Assembly: GCA_027459565.1 (NCBI GenBank)
Contig: DAIDIA010000281.1
Span: 1 to 7,833, forward strand
Direction of reading: 5' to 3'
DNA length: 7,833 nt
DNA from: Acidimicrobiaceae bacterium
Lineage (GTDB): Bacteria > Actinomycetota > Acidimicrobiia > Acidimicrobiales > Bog-793
Within the stretch, counting starts at the first letter, position 1. Each line of letters starts with the position of its first letter. Under the pieces are notes generated by a model, which was given only the letters and a program-made list of their open reading frames with translations, made no database searches and was not told where the DNA came from. This document shows, in pieces, positions 1 to 6,285 of the stretch. A program made the translations under genes and the position numbers.

Positions 1-517
1 TGATCTCGGAGCGCTCCTCGTCGAGGCGTCTCAGTGCAAGCGACGCGGAGCGCCCCGCACCCGCGACTCCCGCGGAGAAGATCAGGTCGCGGACGCTCTC
101 GTCGTGGAGGCGCTCGGCCTCGGCGAGCTCGTCGAGCCCGAACGCAAAGATCGATTCGAAGACCTTTCGATCGGTGTGCCCGAGAATGCCGGAAAGCTCC
201 GATGCAGATGAGGGGGCGCCGGAGTCCTTCGTGATCGATACGGCCTTGCCAACGTGCCGCTCGATCGTAAAGACCGATCCGTGGTCGTCGCGAAGCGAGA
301 TTGACCCTCCGTGCCTTCCGCCAGCGAGCGGTTCGCGATAGCTCTTCGGCGAGCGCCGGTCGGCAAAGCCGTACAGGACGCCGCGCACAAAATCGAGCAG
401 TGTGGACTTCCCAGTCTCGTTGTCGCCGAGCACAATGTTGAGACCGTCATGGAGCGGTCCAATATCTTGATCGGACAGTGTGCCGAAACCGTCGACGTGG
501 ATGTGGGAGAACCGCAT
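1..517 (-). CDS. SbcC/YhaN-type AAA ATPase, DNA repair (N-terminal fragment, runs off left edge)
   Basis: This is the first 172 codons of an ABC/SMC-like ATPase that would pair with the nuclease encoded just upstream. The protein opens MRFSHIHVDGFG, the usual start of RecF/SbcC/YhaN ATPases, with a Walker A loop GDNETGKST at residues 31-39. About 100 residues later comes FESIFAFGLDELAEAERL, which closely resembles the region after the Q-loop in YhaN-type proteins. The coiled-coil arms, signature motif and Walker B lie beyond the window. Family members use ATP to open DNA ends for the partner nuclease. The ATG (517-515) overlaps the TGA of the upstream gene by one base (TGATG), a classic coupling junction, so the start is well fixed. 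YhaN is favoured over classical SbcC because of that FESIFAFGLDEL block; the ATPase assignment is firm, the subfamily less so. Confidence 0.87.
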   Translation of the reverse strand, partial: MRFSHIHVDGFGTLSDQDIGPLHDGLNIVLGDNETGKSTLLDFVRGVLYGFADRRSPKSYREPLAGGRHGGSISLRDDHGSVFTIERHVGKAVSITKDSGAPSSASELSGILGHTDRKVFESIFAFGLDELAEAERLHDESVRDLIFSAGVAGAGRSASLALRRLDEERSEI

Positions 518-1827
518 CAATCTCCAAGGATTTCGTCGAGTGCGCGCAACCGGGCCTCTGTCACAAGGTCGACCGCGAAATCCGGATCGTCCATGAGCAC
601 AAGGAACTCTCTCTTCAGGCCTCTCGGTATGGCGGCGGCAACCTGCTTGAGCATTGCCACTCGCGCATCGTCGTTGCGCAGATATTCATCGGTGAGACGG
701 AGGACATCACCGGCAAAATCTCCGCGCGCTCGGATCTCGTCAAGGTCGACTGCCGGTTGCGTCCGATCGACGATCTGCTCCCACCAGCAAAACGGAGCGG
801 CCGCAGGGGGCCGCGCACGGAGCGTCGCAAGGATCTCTCCGAGCGCATCCCCACGGGCGAGTTCAGCGTGGAGCTCGCTCCTTCCGACAAGCGTCACGCG
901 CAAGATGATCGATCTCGACTCCGCGCGGGCGAGCGACTCTTGTTCAACGTGTCGAAGGTTTTCGACGAGCTCGATGATCGATTCGATTTGACTGGTGTCG
1001 ATCTCTCGCTGGACGAACCGGATCTCATCGCAGGCGACGAATTCAGGATCGTCGATGACGTTGTCGGCGACGTTGATGACGTACACGCCCTTGGCCCCGG
1101 TCTCGTTCATTGAGCGCGCCTGGGTGTTGCCGGGATAGACGATCCATGGATCGCCCGGAGCACCGTCTCCATGGAGGATGCGTCGGTCGTGGACGTGTCC
1201 AAGCGCAAGATAATCAAGTCCGGTATCGAGGAGGTCTTTGATCGAGCACGGACTGTAGTTCGAATGCACACTCGGAGACCCTTCGACATTGCAGTGGAGG
1301 AGCCCGATGTGGATGCCGGGTCCCTCGGGGCGGCGGTAGAGTCTCGCGAGGTTCTCGGTTGTCGACCGCTCCTTGAAGCTCAGCCCCTGCACAGTTGCGA
1401 TCTGCACGTTGTCGCGGATCACGGGGACGACAGCTGGGGCCGACAGGTGGTCATCGACGGCCGGGAAGATGGTCACGAGCTCCGGCCATGACGAAGAGAT
1501 CGCAGACCAACCGGTGTCGAGCGGGGCGTGGTTGCCGTGAACGATGAAACTCGCGATTCCCGCGTCGCTGAGGTTCTGGAGACCATCGAGGAACTCAATC
1601 TGTGCGCGCAACCCGCGCTCCGCGCCGTCGTAGATGTCTCCGGCAAACAGCACGAAGTCCACCTTGCGGGAGAGAGCAATCTGGACGACCGCCTCGAAGG
1701 CGCGCAGTGAGGCGTCGCGCAGCGCCGCCGCGACAAAGGGCGCGCTCGCCGCGACACCCGAGAAGGGGGTGTCGAGATGGAGGTCCGCTGCGTGCACGAA
1801 CGAGAATGTTCCGGGTGCTTTCACCAC
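517..1827 (-). CDS. SbcD/YhaO-type metallophosphoesterase (DNA repair exonuclease subunit)
   Basis: A 436-residue calcineurin-like phosphoesterase of the Mre11/SbcD/YhaO group, expected to be a Mn-dependent nuclease that processes DNA ends with the ATPase encoded next. The metal-site motifs appear in order: ADLHLD (D15, H17), GDIYD (D64), GNH (N99, H100), LLHCN (H178) and GHVH (H211, H213). All expected ligands are present. The block at 98-101 reads GNHA rather than the usual GNHD/E, so the supporting acidic residue is missing. The C-terminal 200 residues fit the capping and ATPase-contact domain of YhaO-like proteins, and the length is normal. The start is GTG at 1827; the next codon is also GTG, so 1824 is possible. 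No Shine-Dalgarno precedes it, but a TANNNT box lies 7 nt upstream, which suggests a leaderless mRNA. Cytoplasmic, and co-transcribed with the downstream ATPase gene. Confidence 0.92.
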   Translation of the reverse strand: MVKAPGTFSFVHAADLHLDTPFSGVAASAPFVAAALRDASLRAFEAVVQIALSRKVDFVLFAGDIYDGAERGLRAQIEFLDGLQNLSDAGIASFIVHGNHAPLDTGWSAISSSWPELVTIFPAVDDHLSAPAVVPVIRDNVQIATVQGLSFKERSTTENLARLYRRPEGPGIHIGLLHCNVEGSPSVHSNYSPCSIKDLLDTGLDYLALGHVHDRRILHGDGAPGDPWIVYPGNTQARSMNETGAKGVYVINVADNVIDDPEFVACDEIRFVQREIDTSQIESIIELVENLRHVEQESLARAESRSIILRVTLVGRSELHAELARGDALGEILATLRARPPAAAPFCWWEQIVDRTQPAVDLDEIRARGDFAGDVLRLTDEYLRNDDARVAMLKQVAAAIPRGLKREFLVLMDDPDFAVDLVTEARLRALDEILGD

Positions 1828-1834
1828 GATGACG

Positions 1835-1840
1835 AGAGTA
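1835..1840 (-). promoter_or_regulatory. Candidate -10 box of a leaderless promoter for the nuclease operon
   Basis: On the minus strand TACTCT fits the actinobacterial -10 consensus TANNNT and ends exactly 7 nt before the GTG start of the nuclease gene. No purine-rich ribosome-binding site lies between them. Transcription starting at the G of the GTG would give a leaderless mRNA, common in Actinobacteria. No good -35 is visible, which is not unusual for such promoters. A six-base degenerate match is weak evidence alone; the spacing and missing Shine-Dalgarno are what support it. Confidence 0.4.
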
Positions 1841-1962
1841 TCTGCAAGATGTGACAGATGTCGCCATTGAGCCCGCAGTTGCGCCTGTACGATTCACGGG
1901 TCAATCGAATCTTGGTCAAGCGATCGTGGAAGACGGGCGCGGCGACCGAGATGGTTTGTTGC

Positions 1963-1980
1963 GACGGCAAGGATGCCGTC
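1963..1980 (+). promoter_or_regulatory. Leader hairpin just upstream of the glycosyltransferase ribosome-binding site
   Basis: GACGGCA and TGCCGTC form a perfect 7-bp stem closed by the tetraloop AGGA, ending 6 nt before the AAGGAG ribosome-binding site of the gene starting at 2001. It could insulate the ribosome-binding site, mark the mRNA 5' end, or be an operator dyad in the divergent spacer. No U-tract follows, so it is not a terminator. Function unknown; the pairing itself is plain in the sequence. Confidence 0.45.
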
Positions 1981-1986
1981 ATGACC

Positions 1987-1992
1987 AAGGAG
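1987..1992 (+). promoter_or_regulatory. Ribosome-binding site fixing the start at 2001
   Basis: AAGGAG lies 8 nt before ATG 2001. It decides the start of the membrane protein: the same frame is open back to an ATG at 1851, but that ATG has no comparable site, and the additional 50 residues are charged, Gly/Arg-rich and unlike the family N-terminus. Confidence 0.8.
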
Positions 1993-2000
1993 CGACGTTC

Positions 2001-3734
2001 ATGACGGACAACCGGGCATCCCAAGGTGTCAGTCGCCGCTCGGTCCTGATCCTCTCTGGCATCCGTTCAACCCCCGAGAAGGTCATCGCTCTCCTTGGCG
2101 CGCTCGTCGGACTCTTCGGTCTCTTCATCCGCATCTGGTCACTCGGTCGCCATGCAATCAACGCGGACCAGGCCGTCGTCGGCCTGATGGCCCATCAGAT
2201 CCTCCACGGACATTTCTCTGCCTTCTACTGGGGCCAGAACTACGGCGGGGGAGAGCCCTATGCCGTCGCGCTGGTATTTGCGATCTTTGGACAGTCGACA
2301 TTCAGCCTCGGCATGACGCCGGTGCTGCTCGATCTCGTTGCGGCCATTCTGGTCTGGCGCATCGGACGACGGCTGTTCGACAACCGGATCGGCCTCGAGG
2401 CGGCGCTCCTCTTCTGGATCTTTCCCGAGGTCTATATCTGGCAGTCGACGATTGAATACGGCTTCCGCTGGTTCGTCCTCGATCTCGGTCTTGGCGCGAC
2501 GCTGCTTGCCCTGCGATACCTCAACGGCGAGACGCGGCACGCACCTGTCGAGATCTTCGGAGTCGGACTCCTGCTGGGAGCGGGTTGGTGGGGATCTCCC
2601 GAGATCATGTACTTCGTCCTCCCGATCGCGATCGGTTTTTGCTTCCGGGTGTTCCGACAGCATTTTCGTGTGTCGCTGTCGCACCTCGCACTGGTAGTCG
2701 CGGGAGCACTTCTCGGGGCAAGCGCATGGCTCGAGTTCAACATCGGACATCACTTCCTCTCGCTGCATTCGGGGGTCCAGCCAGATCCGGGGATCCTCCA
2801 TCATCTCCAGGTCTTCGTTGCGCACACCCTGCCGATGCTCATCGGACTGCAGCTTCGCGTCTCGGGGAACTGGCTCTTCGGGAGTGCGATCGGGCCGCTC
2901 GTCAATGTCATCGCGATCGGAGCCGGAGTGGTGGTGCTCGCCCAGCTCGTCCGGAGGAGAGAGGCGATCGGACTCGTGATCTTCTGCGTCACGGGGCCGA
3001 TCGTCTTTGGGCTGTCGCCATTCACCTGGTACTGGGCCGATGGACGGTACGCGGTCTTCCTCGCGCCTGCAGTCGCGCTCATGGTCGTTGTCTCGATTCG
3101 CGAGTTGCTCGCCGTGGAGCCGATCGCGCGCGTGGTCGGAAAGTGGAGCGATCTCGTTCGACCGGTCGTCGCAATCGCTCTCGGCCTCTCGTTGACGCTG
3201 ACTGCAGCCTCGCAGCTCACCCCATATCATCCAAACGGCGTCTCCGAAACAGGGGGTGCGACCTGGACCTCATGGACGGCTGATCCGTCGGCGGGTCTCT
3301 CGGTCATCGCCCACACCCTCGCGGGTGCGGGAGTCCGCGATCTCTACGCGGGCTATTGGGTCGCCTATCCGCTGATGTTCGCCTCCAAGGGAGCAATCGT
3401 CGCCTCGGATATCTCCTACGTGCGCAATCCGGGTTTCCTCGCGACCATCGAGGCCGACCACAGCGCGGCGTGGCTCTTCCTCGATCCGTCGAAATACCGC
3501 TACGGTGTCGCGCTCACCGGTGTTTCGTTGATGGATCCAAGTTGTGCTGCACTCTCTGACCGGTGCCTGCTGCCCTCGAGATTCATCGAATATCTGTCGA
3601 GGAACCACATCGCGTATCGCAGCGACTACATCACCCCGTTCATCGCGATCATCCCGGCTCGCCCGGTCTCGCCTGTGGCTATCAGCACGGCCTTTCACCT
3701 GCGTGCGGCCTATGTCGTGCCGCGATCGCCGTAG
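2001..3734 (+). CDS. GT-C-fold membrane glycosyltransferase (GT39/PMT-like), polytopic
   Basis: A 577-residue membrane protein with about 11-12 predicted helices (first near 27-48, last near 385-405) and a soluble, probably extracytoplasmic tail from about 406 to the end. After helix 1 comes INADQAVVGLMAHQILHG (residues 53-70), then FYWGQNYGGGEP (75-86). This matches the first outer loop of GT-C enzymes, where an acidic motif (usually DE or DEA) binds the metal or lipid-phosphate sugar donor. Here it reads D56-Q57, so the second acidic residue is replaced. Family members transfer sugars from polyprenyl-phosphate carriers to lipids, glycans or proteins outside the membrane; substrate and acceptor cannot be read from sequence. 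The tail segment DLYAGYWVAYPLMF recurs, from memory, in actinobacterial relatives. It is divergent from the nuclease operon, with its own strong ribosome-binding site. Confidence 0.78.
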   Translation: MTDNRASQGVSRRSVLILSGIRSTPEKVIALLGALVGLFGLFIRIWSLGRHAINADQAVVGLMAHQILHGHFSAFYWGQNYGGGEPYAVALVFAIFGQSTFSLGMTPVLLDLVAAILVWRIGRRLFDNRIGLEAALLFWIFPEVYIWQSTIEYGFRWFVLDLGLGATLLALRYLNGETRHAPVEIFGVGLLLGAGWWGSPEIMYFVLPIAIGFCFRVFRQHFRVSLSHLALVVAGALLGASAWLEFNIGHHFLSLHSGVQPDPGILHHLQVFVAHTLPMLIGLQLRVSGNWLFGSAIGPLVNVIAIGAGVVVLAQLVRRREAIGLVIFCVTGPIVFGLSPFTWYWADGRYAVFLAPAVALMVVVSIRELLAVEPIARVVGKWSDLVRPVVAIALGLSLTLTAASQLTPYHPNGVSETGGATWTSWTADPSAGLSVIAHTLAGAGVRDLYAGYWVAYPLMFASKGAIVASDISYVRNPGFLATIEADHSAAWLFLDPSKYRYGVALTGVSLMDPSCAALSDRCLLPSRFIEYLSRNHIAYRSDYITPFIAIIPARPVSPVAISTAFHLRAAYVVPRSP

Positions 3735-3771
3735 AGCGTGAACCAAGGATCAGCGGGCTTGGCACTACGCT
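3735..3771 (+). other. Nested imperfect stem-loop in the gap before the aminotransferase gene
   Basis: Directly after the stop codon, AGCGT (3735-3739) can pair with ACGCT (3767-3771), and inside it CCAAG (3743-3747) pairs with CTTGG (3758-3762) around a 10-nt loop. It could be an mRNA-processing or 3'-stabilising hairpin or a weak attenuator. No T-rich run follows, so a strong intrinsic terminator is unlikely and read-through into the next gene is plausible. Confidence 0.3.
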
Positions 3772-3786
3772 AGCGAGAGACGATTT

Positions 3787-3790
3787 GGAG
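3787..3790 (+). promoter_or_regulatory. Ribosome-binding site of the aminotransferase gene
   Basis: GGAG sits 6 nt before ATG 3797 and selects that start. The frame is open much further upstream, back into the membrane protein gene, but that extension is read in a different frame from the membrane protein and has no aminotransferase character. Confidence 0.7.
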
Positions 3791-3796
3791 AGTGCA

Positions 3797-5179
3797 ATGG
3801 GATTTGATCTACACGGGCTCATGGCCGAGCGCGCAGGCGAGAACTTCAAGCTTTACAGCGAGAAGCTCAACCCACAGCTCGTCCGCGTGCTCCGATCGAT
3901 TGGGTTTGACCGCCTCTACACGCGCGCCGAGGGCGCGTACCTGTTCGACGACAAGGGTGCAAAGTACCTCGACTTCCTCGCGGGATTCGGCGTCTTTTCC
4001 ATCGGTCGAAGCCATCCGGTCCTCAAGAAGGCGCTGCATGACGCGATTGACGCGGACCTACCGAGTCTCATCCAGATGGACGCCGCGCTTTTGCCGGGCC
4101 TGCTCGCGGAGGCGCTGCTTGCGCGTTGTCAGGACAACATGGGTCGGGTGTACTTCTCCAACTCTGGTGCGGAATCCGTCGAGGCCGCTTTGAAGTTCGC
4201 CCGCTATGCGACCAAGCGCCCGCGTGTCCTCTACTGTGACCACGCCTTCCATGGCCTGACCTACGGGCCCCTCTCGGCAAATGGCGGCGCGGAGTTCAGG
4301 AAGGGTTTTGGTCCCTTCCTGCCCGGATTTGCTGAGGTCCCCTTTGGCGATGCGGACGCGCTGATGCGCGAGCTCTCCAAAGGAGATGTCGCGGCGTTCA
4401 TCTTCGAACCCATACAGGGCAAGGGCGTCAACATGGCCCCCGCCGAGTATTTCGCGCGGGTGCAGGCGCTCTGCGCGCAGTACGGGACGCTCGTCGTCGC
4501 GGACGAGGTCCAGACCGGCCTCGGACGCACCGGCAGGATGTGGGCACACGAGCACTACGGGATGCGCCCGGATATCATCACGACCTCAAAGGCGCTCTCT
4601 GGTGGATACATCCCCGTGGGAGCGATGATCTGCTCGACGGAGATCTCCGACGCGGTGTATTCATCGATGGAGCGGGCGCTTGTGCATTCGTCGACGTTCA
4701 AGAACAACCAACTCGCGATGGTCGCGGGGCTCGCGACGCTCTCGGTGATCGACGACGAGAATCTCGTCGAACAGGCGCGGATCACCGGAGAGGCCTTCCT
4801 CGAGGCACTCGCTCCGCTCGTCGACCGCTACGAGTTCTTCCACTCGGTTCGCGGCAAGGGACTGATGATCGGTCTCGAATTCGGCGAGCCGAAGTCGTTC
4901 CGGCTGCGGTCGAAGTTCAAGATGCTGGAGATGGCGCACAAGGGTCTCTTCTCGCAGCTCATCGTGGGGCCGCTCTTCCAGAGACACGGGATCTTGACCC
5001 AGGTTGCCGGTGACGAGATGAACATCGTCAAGCTGCTCCCGCCACTCATCTGCACCCAGGCGGAGGTCGATTACTTCGTCGCGGCGCTCGACGATGTCCT
5101 GAACGACGCGCATCGCAATTCGTCGCTGATCTTCGAGTTTGGCAAGACGCTCGTAAAAGCATCGCTGCAGCGCAGCTAG
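3797..5179 (+). CDS. Class III PLP-dependent aminotransferase (aspartate aminotransferase family)
   Basis: A 460-residue cytoplasmic fold-type I transaminase, complete. Landmarks in order: NSGAESVEAALKFAR (122-136) for PLP phosphate binding; FHGLTYG (151-157); EPIQGKGV (204-211); ADEVQTGLGRTG (235-246), with D236 contacting the pyridine nitrogen; and TTSKALSGGYIPVG (262-275), with K265 the Schiff-base lysine. HSSTFKNNQLA follows, the region supplying a phosphate contact from the partner subunit. All catalytic residues are present, so it should be active. Class III members move amino groups from omega-amines or ornithine-type donors to 2-oxo acids. Closest by eye are putrescine-, acetylornithine- and hopanoid (HpnO)-type enzymes; the N-terminal block (residues 16-100) recalls the last, but the substrate cannot be fixed. 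It is the first gene of a tight cluster: the next starts 5 bp after its TAG. Confidence 0.93.
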   Translation: MGFDLHGLMAERAGENFKLYSEKLNPQLVRVLRSIGFDRLYTRAEGAYLFDDKGAKYLDFLAGFGVFSIGRSHPVLKKALHDAIDADLPSLIQMDAALLPGLLAEALLARCQDNMGRVYFSNSGAESVEAALKFARYATKRPRVLYCDHAFHGLTYGPLSANGGAEFRKGFGPFLPGFAEVPFGDADALMRELSKGDVAAFIFEPIQGKGVNMAPAEYFARVQALCAQYGTLVVADEVQTGLGRTGRMWAHEHYGMRPDIITTSKALSGGYIPVGAMICSTEISDAVYSSMERALVHSSTFKNNQLAMVAGLATLSVIDDENLVEQARITGEAFLEALAPLVDRYEFFHSVRGKGLMIGLEFGEPKSFRLRSKFKMLEMAHKGLFSQLIVGPLFQRHGILTQVAGDEMNIVKLLPPLICTQAEVDYFVAALDDVLNDAHRNSSLIFEFGKTLVKASLQRS

Positions 5180-5184
5180 CGCGA

Positions 5185-6279
5185 ATGTTCTCCAGTTCCC
5201 AGCGACGCCAACTCCCGATGAGGATCGGCGCTGCGCTCGCAGGCATCGCCGCCGCCCTCCTGATCGCGGCGTGCGGAACGACGACGGCACTGCCGACGAC
5301 AACGACGACGACAACGACAACGCTGCCGCCCTCGGTCGAGGTGCTCGCGACCACACCGATCGGCAGCGCTGCGTTCGAGGGACCGGTGTACCGGATCGCG
5401 GTTCCACTGCTCGCGAACGGGTCCAACACGCTTCCGGTGCGTCCGGTCACAAGGCGAACGACTGCGGGAACGGTGAAGATCGCGTACCGCCAGTTTGGAT
5501 CCGGCCCGAACCTCGTCCTTGCAATGGGAGAACACGGTTCGATGACCTGGTGGGACCCCACATTTCTCAACGCGCTCGCCCAGAGCTATCGGGTGACGAT
5601 CTTCGACGCTCCCGACGTTGGCTATTCAGCGGGAACGCCTCGGGCTCCGAGCATCGAGACCTATGGGGACCTGATGGCGGGCATGATCGCCTCGCTCGGC
5701 CTCGGAAATGTCACCGTCTTGGGATGGGGCATGGGCGGCGAGGCGGCGCTCTCGCTCGCGGAACGCCACCCGAAGATCGCGGTCTCGCTCGTACTCGTCG
5801 ACACCACGGCGGGCGGGCCCGCCTCGGTGCGACCCCTCGCCTCCGCCTCGAGCGTCATCGGCACCGCGACCTCGACGATGATCGAGCTCTCGCGGGTGAT
5901 GTATCCATCGACGACGGCCGGTGAGACCGCACGCCGCGCCTGGTTGGCCAACATCGCCAATCTCGCGCCTGACGACGTGCTCTTCGCGACGGTCGCCGCC
6001 CAGGCAGCCGCCCAGGACGCGTACTTCCGCGATGACCGGGTGGCAAGGCTCCTGTCGTCGATCACCGTTCCGACCTTGATCTTCCAGGGCGCCCAGGACG
6101 CGATCATTGCCAAACAGAATGCCGAGCTGCTCGCGACGAGCATCCCGGGAGCTCGGATCACCGTTGTTCCGGATGCCGGTTACGCGGCACTGTTCCAGGA
6201 CAGCGCGATATTCCTGCGCGACCTCTCCGCGTTCATGGAGCGCGTTGGCAAGGTCACTACGACAACGTCAGGCAGCTAG
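5185..6279 (+). CDS. Lipoprotein with alpha/beta-hydrolase fold, catalytic triad degenerate
   Basis: A 364-residue exported protein. A signal peptide with basic residues and a hydrophobic core (12-29) ends in the lipobox LIAAC, giving lipid-modified C30. A linker with nine consecutive Thr (38-46) follows, then an alpha/beta-hydrolase domain from about 95 to 355. The fold is recognisable: LVLAMGEHGSMTWWDP (oxyanion-hole region), YRVTIFDAPDVGYS, VTVLGWGMGGEAALSLAERHP, and TLIFQGAQDAI with acid D305. The nucleophile elbow is G180-W-G182-M-G184, with Gly where Ser belongs, and the usual catalytic-His block reads DAGYAALF, with Tyr333. Ordinary hydrolase activity is therefore unlikely; binding, chaperone or accessory function is my inference. 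It probably sits on the outer face of the cytoplasmic membrane. The start at 5185 is 5 bp after the previous stop with no clear ribosome-binding site; ATG 5218 (M12) would also leave a full signal peptide. Confidence 0.85.
   Translation: MFSSSQRRQLPMRIGAALAGIAAALLIAACGTTTALPTTTTTTTTTLPPSVEVLATTPIGSAAFEGPVYRIAVPLLANGSNTLPVRPVTRRTTAGTVKIAYRQFGSGPNLVLAMGEHGSMTWWDPTFLNALAQSYRVTIFDAPDVGYSAGTPRAPSIETYGDLMAGMIASLGLGNVTVLGWGMGGEAALSLAERHPKIAVSLVLVDTTAGGPASVRPLASASSVIGTATSTMIELSRVMYPSTTAGETARRAWLANIANLAPDDVLFATVAAQAAAQDAYFRDDRVARLLSSITVPTLIFQGAQDAIIAKQNAELLATSIPGARITVVPDAGYAALFQDSAIFLRDLSAFMERVGKVTTTTSGS
5296..5322 (+). repeat. Thr-codon microsatellite (ACG/ACA)9 in the lipoprotein linker
   Basis: Nine consecutive threonine codons alternate irregularly between ACG and ACA just after the lipobox cysteine codon. 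Thr-rich linkers are common after lipoboxes in Actinobacteria and may be glycosylated. The tract is a simple ACR trinucleotide repeat, so length variation between strains would be in frame. Confidence 0.7.
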
Positions 6280-6285
6280 GTCGAG

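Noticed and set aside
478..1113. Plus-strand open frames of up to 226 codons opposite the nuclease and ATPase genes
   Set aside because: They lie antisense to genes with unmistakable Walker A and metallophosphoesterase motifs and show no recognisable protein character.
1867..1893. Possible sigma-70-like promoter for the glycosyltransferase: TTGAGC, 15 nt, TACGAT
   Set aside because: Each hexamer matches the consensus at 4 of 6 positions and the 15-nt spacing is short; too weak to list as a feature.
1899..1919. Direct repeat GGTCAA ... GGTCAA, reading TTGACC twice on the minus strand
   Set aside because: The copies are 15 bp apart, not on one helical face, and neither TTGACC is followed at 16-18 nt by a plausible -10 box.
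1911..1989. Inverted repeat CTTGGTCA / TGACCAAG whose right arm overlaps the ribosome-binding site
   Set aside because: The arms are 8 bases long and 63 bases apart. About 0.2 such pairs are expected by chance in a spacer of this size, and the right arm competes with no stronger structure; not enough to call a regulatory switch.
1851..2000. In-frame upstream ATG at 1851 adding 50 residues to the glycosyltransferase
   Set aside because: The extension has no ribosome-binding site, fills the divergent spacer, covers the hairpin and does not resemble the family N-terminus. ATG 2001 has AAGGAG 8 nt ahead.
2139..3230. A 363-codon open frame on the minus strand opposite the membrane protein
   Set aside because: Its product is almost entirely D/E/R/Q/S/P. 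That is what reading hydrophobic GTC, CTC and ATC codons backwards yields (GAC, GAG, GAT). It has no domain, and the opposite strand has clear transmembrane and family motifs.
3563..3796. A 78-codon N-terminal extension of the aminotransferase
   Set aside because: It overlaps the end of the membrane protein gene in another frame and is low-complexity Arg/His-rich sequence; the GGAG before 3797 and the family length of about 460 residues fit the short form.
5172..6279. The same octamer GCAGCTAG at the stop codons of both the aminotransferase and the lipoprotein genes
   Set aside because: It arises from an Ser(AGC)-TAG ending in both genes, and the flanks do not extend the match; probably coincidence rather than a duplicated junction.
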